Shown here one piece after another: positions 62,390 to 64,000 of a stretch of DNA of 64,000 bases (within the stretch, counting starts at the first letter, position 1; each line of letters starts with the position of its first letter). The notes beneath the pieces were generated by a model, which ran no database searches, had not been told where the DNA came from, and saw nothing but the letters and a program-made list of their open reading frames with translations. The translations under genes and the position numbers were made by a program. Origin of the DNA: Acidimicrobiales bacterium MED-G01 (GTDB lineage Bacteria > Actinomycetota > Acidimicrobiia > Acidimicrobiales > Poriferisodalaceae); assembly GCA_002457435.1 (NCBI GenBank), contig NTLA01000006.1:53070-117069 (forward strand). Reading direction: 5' to 3'.

Positions 62390-62782
62390 TTAGAGCGTCG
62401 ATTCCGCCATCAACTCAAGCAGTCTGCGCATTGCGGGATATTGACGCCAATAGGTGTCTCGATCACCTGTGCGCATGAGGTCGCCTAGCCAGTTCGCAGA
62501 CTTCTTGGTAGTCACATTGGAGGGCCCCGATAGGAGCTTCCGCCAGGTCGCATCGGACGCCTCGAAGCCAAACTCGTTGTCCCGCTCCTTCACCACACTG
62601 GCTGTTTGCGTTACCGAAACCAGGTGACCTGACTCGAATCGGTAAATAACCGATTGACCACTTACTCCTACGCGAAGCGCTCCGGTCCAGAACTGGGTCG
62701 CCCGACGAAATTGTTCGTCGTCGCCACACAGCTTTCCTGCATCAACAAATCTTTGAACCAACACCTCCACCTGGGAATTCAC
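62390..62782 (-). CDS. uncharacterised protein, SCP2-like
   Basis: A 130-residue soluble protein. The middle, SGQSVIYRFESGHLVSV followed by GFEASDATWRKLLSG, resembles sterol-carrier-protein-2-like domains, but I am not sure. The GTG start shares a GTGA overlap (62779-62782) with the stop of the upstream SDR gene. Context suggests a helper for a lipophilic substrate, which is inference. Confidence 0.65.
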   Translation of the reverse strand: MNSQVEVLVQRFVDAGKLCGDDEQFRRATQFWTGALRVGVSGQSVIYRFESGHLVSVTQTASVVKERDNEFGFEASDATWRKLLSGPSNVTTKKSANWLGDLMRTGDRDTYWRQYPAMRRLLELMAESTL

Positions 62783-63543
62783 GACATACGCATTCCGTTA
62801 CTTATAGCCATCGTTTGTCCTGTCATTCCGGAGGATTCGTCGCTGCCTAAATAAACGGCAAGGTTGGCGATTTCTTCTGGTGCAAGGATGCGACCCATAG
62901 GTGTTCGTTTAGCCAGTTGCTTTCTAAGTTCATCAGATTCAGCGCCTACCAAGTCGGCAAATCCATCAAGCATCGGCGTGTCTACAAAACCAGGGCAAAT
63001 TGCATTACAAGTAACGCCGCTGGCTGCCAACTCAAGGGCCATACACCTTGTTAGTCCAACTGCTCCGTGCTTTGAGGCGTTATATGGGGCCTGGCCGGGT
63101 GACTCGAATAGTCCTGCCGTCGAAGCGATGTTGACTATGCTCCCGCTTCCTCTTTCGATCATTCCGTTGAGGAATGCTTGGCTAACTCGAACGATTCCAA
63201 CGACGTTTACCTCAAAAAGCTGTGAATACGTTTCAGGGTCGATATCGAGAAAACGTCCTGCCGCGTGGATGCCAGCGTTGTTGACGATGATGTCTGCGCC
63301 TCCGAGCTTCTCGTGAACGAAGTCCGCCATCGCAGTCACTGAGTCTCCATCTGAAACGTCACAAACTATTGGGTGTACAGCTCCGGGCGGTGCCTCGGTA
63401 GCGGTTTCTTCTAGGTCCTCAATACGTCTGCTCGCGACGACGCATTGAGCGCCTTCTCGGGCATAGGCGAGAGCTATGGCTTTCCCGATGCCTCTTCCTC
63501 CGCCGGTTACAACTGCGCGTTTGCCTTCTAATCGTTGACTCAT
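62779..63543 (-). CDS. short-chain dehydrogenase/reductase
   Basis: A 254-residue SDR. TGGGRGIGKAIALAY is the cofactor motif, NNAGIH follows, and the catalytic Ser and Tyr/Lys are in SIVNIASTAG and YNASKHG. CPGFVDTPML and SGMTGQTMAISNGMRMS are standard at the end. I chose ATG 63543; a GTG codon lies at 63546. It resembles 3-oxoacyl-ACP reductase/3-hydroxybutyrate dehydrogenase types. Confidence 0.9.
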   Translation of the reverse strand: MSQRLEGKRAVVTGGGRGIGKAIALAYAREGAQCVVASRRIEDLEETATEAPPGAVHPIVCDVSDGDSVTAMADFVHEKLGGADIIVNNAGIHAAGRFLDIDPETYSQLFEVNVVGIVRVSQAFLNGMIERGSGSIVNIASTAGLFESPGQAPYNASKHGAVGLTRCMALELAASGVTCNAICPGFVDTPMLDGFADLVGAESDELRKQLAKRTPMGRILAPEEIANLAVYLGSDESSGMTGQTMAISNGMRMS

Positions 63544-63561
63544 CACTTCATTCTGCCTGTA

Positions 63562-64000
63562 TTACGGAGAAGATGGAGGCCACCCAGGGACCGACATCGT
63601 CTGACCAACCTGGTCAGGGACTTCTAATTCCTTGTGGCTGGCCCATATCTCCGTCAACCGAGAGTATGCGCTTTCGTCCATTTCTGAGACTCGACGAGTT
63701 TCCTCCGACACATGCAGCGACATCACCTCACATGTGGCAGCGATGAAATTCTCGTCCACGTTCCACATAACTTGAATCGCATGGACTCGCTTCCAATCAA
63801 AACCCAATAGTTGAGTAGTAACTTTTAAGTTGGCGCCCTCTTGCACTTCGCGCACATACGTCACATGGTTCTGTGCCGAAAACGTAGTCACGGCATGTAC
63901 CTCGCGATGCGGGCGCCCTAGCCCAATGAAGTCCATCCAGGACTCAATTGCGTCGTCGAAACAAACCACATAGAAGCCCGCGTTGAAGTGACCATTGAAG
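63562..64000 (-). CDS. acyl-CoA thioesterase-like protein (N-terminus beyond the window)
   Basis: The frame is open to the window's right edge, so the gene is partial; at least 145 residues of its C-terminal part are present. The stretch FNGHFNAGFYVVCFDDAIESWMDFIG and HVTYVREVQEGANLKVTTQLL is that of hot-dog thioesterases of the 4-hydroxybenzoyl-CoA type. This enzyme family is a known partner of carnitine degradation genes, but here it is 8 kb from them. The downstream SDR is 18 bases away on the same strand. Confidence 0.78.
   Translation of the reverse strand, partial: FNGHFNAGFYVVCFDDAIESWMDFIGLGRPHREVHAVTTFSAQNHVTYVREVQEGANLKVTTQLLGFDWKRVHAIQVMWNVDENFIAATCEVMSLHVSEETRRVSEMDESAYSRLTEIWASHKELEVPDQVGQTMSVPGWPPSSP

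Overview
The window looks like a chromosomal segment of an uncultured, probably marine, actinobacterium, most likely of the class Acidimicrobiia. The case rests on gene content: an RNase D with HRDC domain, a DUF3151 protein, a DUF4031 protein, a cell-wall peptidase carrying GYWLVASDGG-type repeats, and many acyl-CoA dehydrogenases, crotonases and CaiB-type proteins. Base composition looks balanced by eye (not computed). Genes are packed tightly on both strands, with repeated 4-base ATGA/GTGA overlaps. No stretch over 300 bases lacks a gene. I saw no rRNA, tRNA, CRISPR array, insertion sequence or phage gene.

The most interesting content is two genes that a standard gene caller breaks at an in-frame UGA. 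At 31730-32824 (minus), an AhpD/carboxymuconolactone-decarboxylase-like protein has UGA exactly where the second cysteine of its CxxCxxxH active site belongs (C-F-Y-U-T-A-A-H). At 41074-41679 (minus), a DsbA/FrnE-like thioredoxin-fold protein has UGA exactly where the first cysteine of its CPWC site belongs (U-P-W-C). Both frames stay open after the UGA and rebuild full-length proteins. Each has a possible SECIS hairpin downstream; the one in the DsbA-like gene fits the usual bacterial form well. UGA is an ordinary stop in many neighbouring genes, so the simplest reading is two selenoproteins. The selA/selB/selC/selD genes this requires are not in the window.

Layout. 1-6030: a short gene pair, then a minus-strand run pyk, alpha/beta hydrolase, DUF3151, mobA, rhodanese, rnd. 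6147-12706: histidine phosphatase, acyl-CoA dehydrogenase, SirB1-like protein, then a plus-strand run of glycerophosphodiesterase, FAD-linked oxidase and gamma-glutamyltransferase-like protein. 12717-20703: crotonase, degenerate GGDEF protein, FAH-family hydrolase, AtuA/DUF1446 protein, MenH-like hydrolase, M23 peptidase, and a DUF3524 glycosyltransferase with DUF4031. 20729-28257: a long minus-strand block of transporter, phosphatase, crotonases, antiporter, cyclophilin and amidohydrolase. 28438-31690: lipoprotein, M20 peptidase, acyl-CoA dehydrogenase. 31730-37785: minus-strand block ending in the AhpD-like selenoprotein. 37951-43030: DUF169/VOC pair, then uridine kinase, acyl-CoA dehydrogenases and the DsbA-like selenoprotein. 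43030-51705: two MaoC-type dehydratase genes, hydrolase, metY, SDR, fused CaiB protein, class II aldolase, acyl-CoA ligase. 52597-55775: a putative gamma-butyrobetaine/carnitine catabolic operon preceded by an elaborate inverted-repeat leader. 55784-64000: ferredoxin, molybdopterin oxidoreductase, DHPS-like protein, MFS exporter, ilvD, SDR and a thioesterase cut by the window edge.

Together the genes suggest a heterotroph living on organic acids, fatty or aromatic acyl-CoAs, carnitine/betaine compounds and peptides, with a selenium-based thiol redox component.
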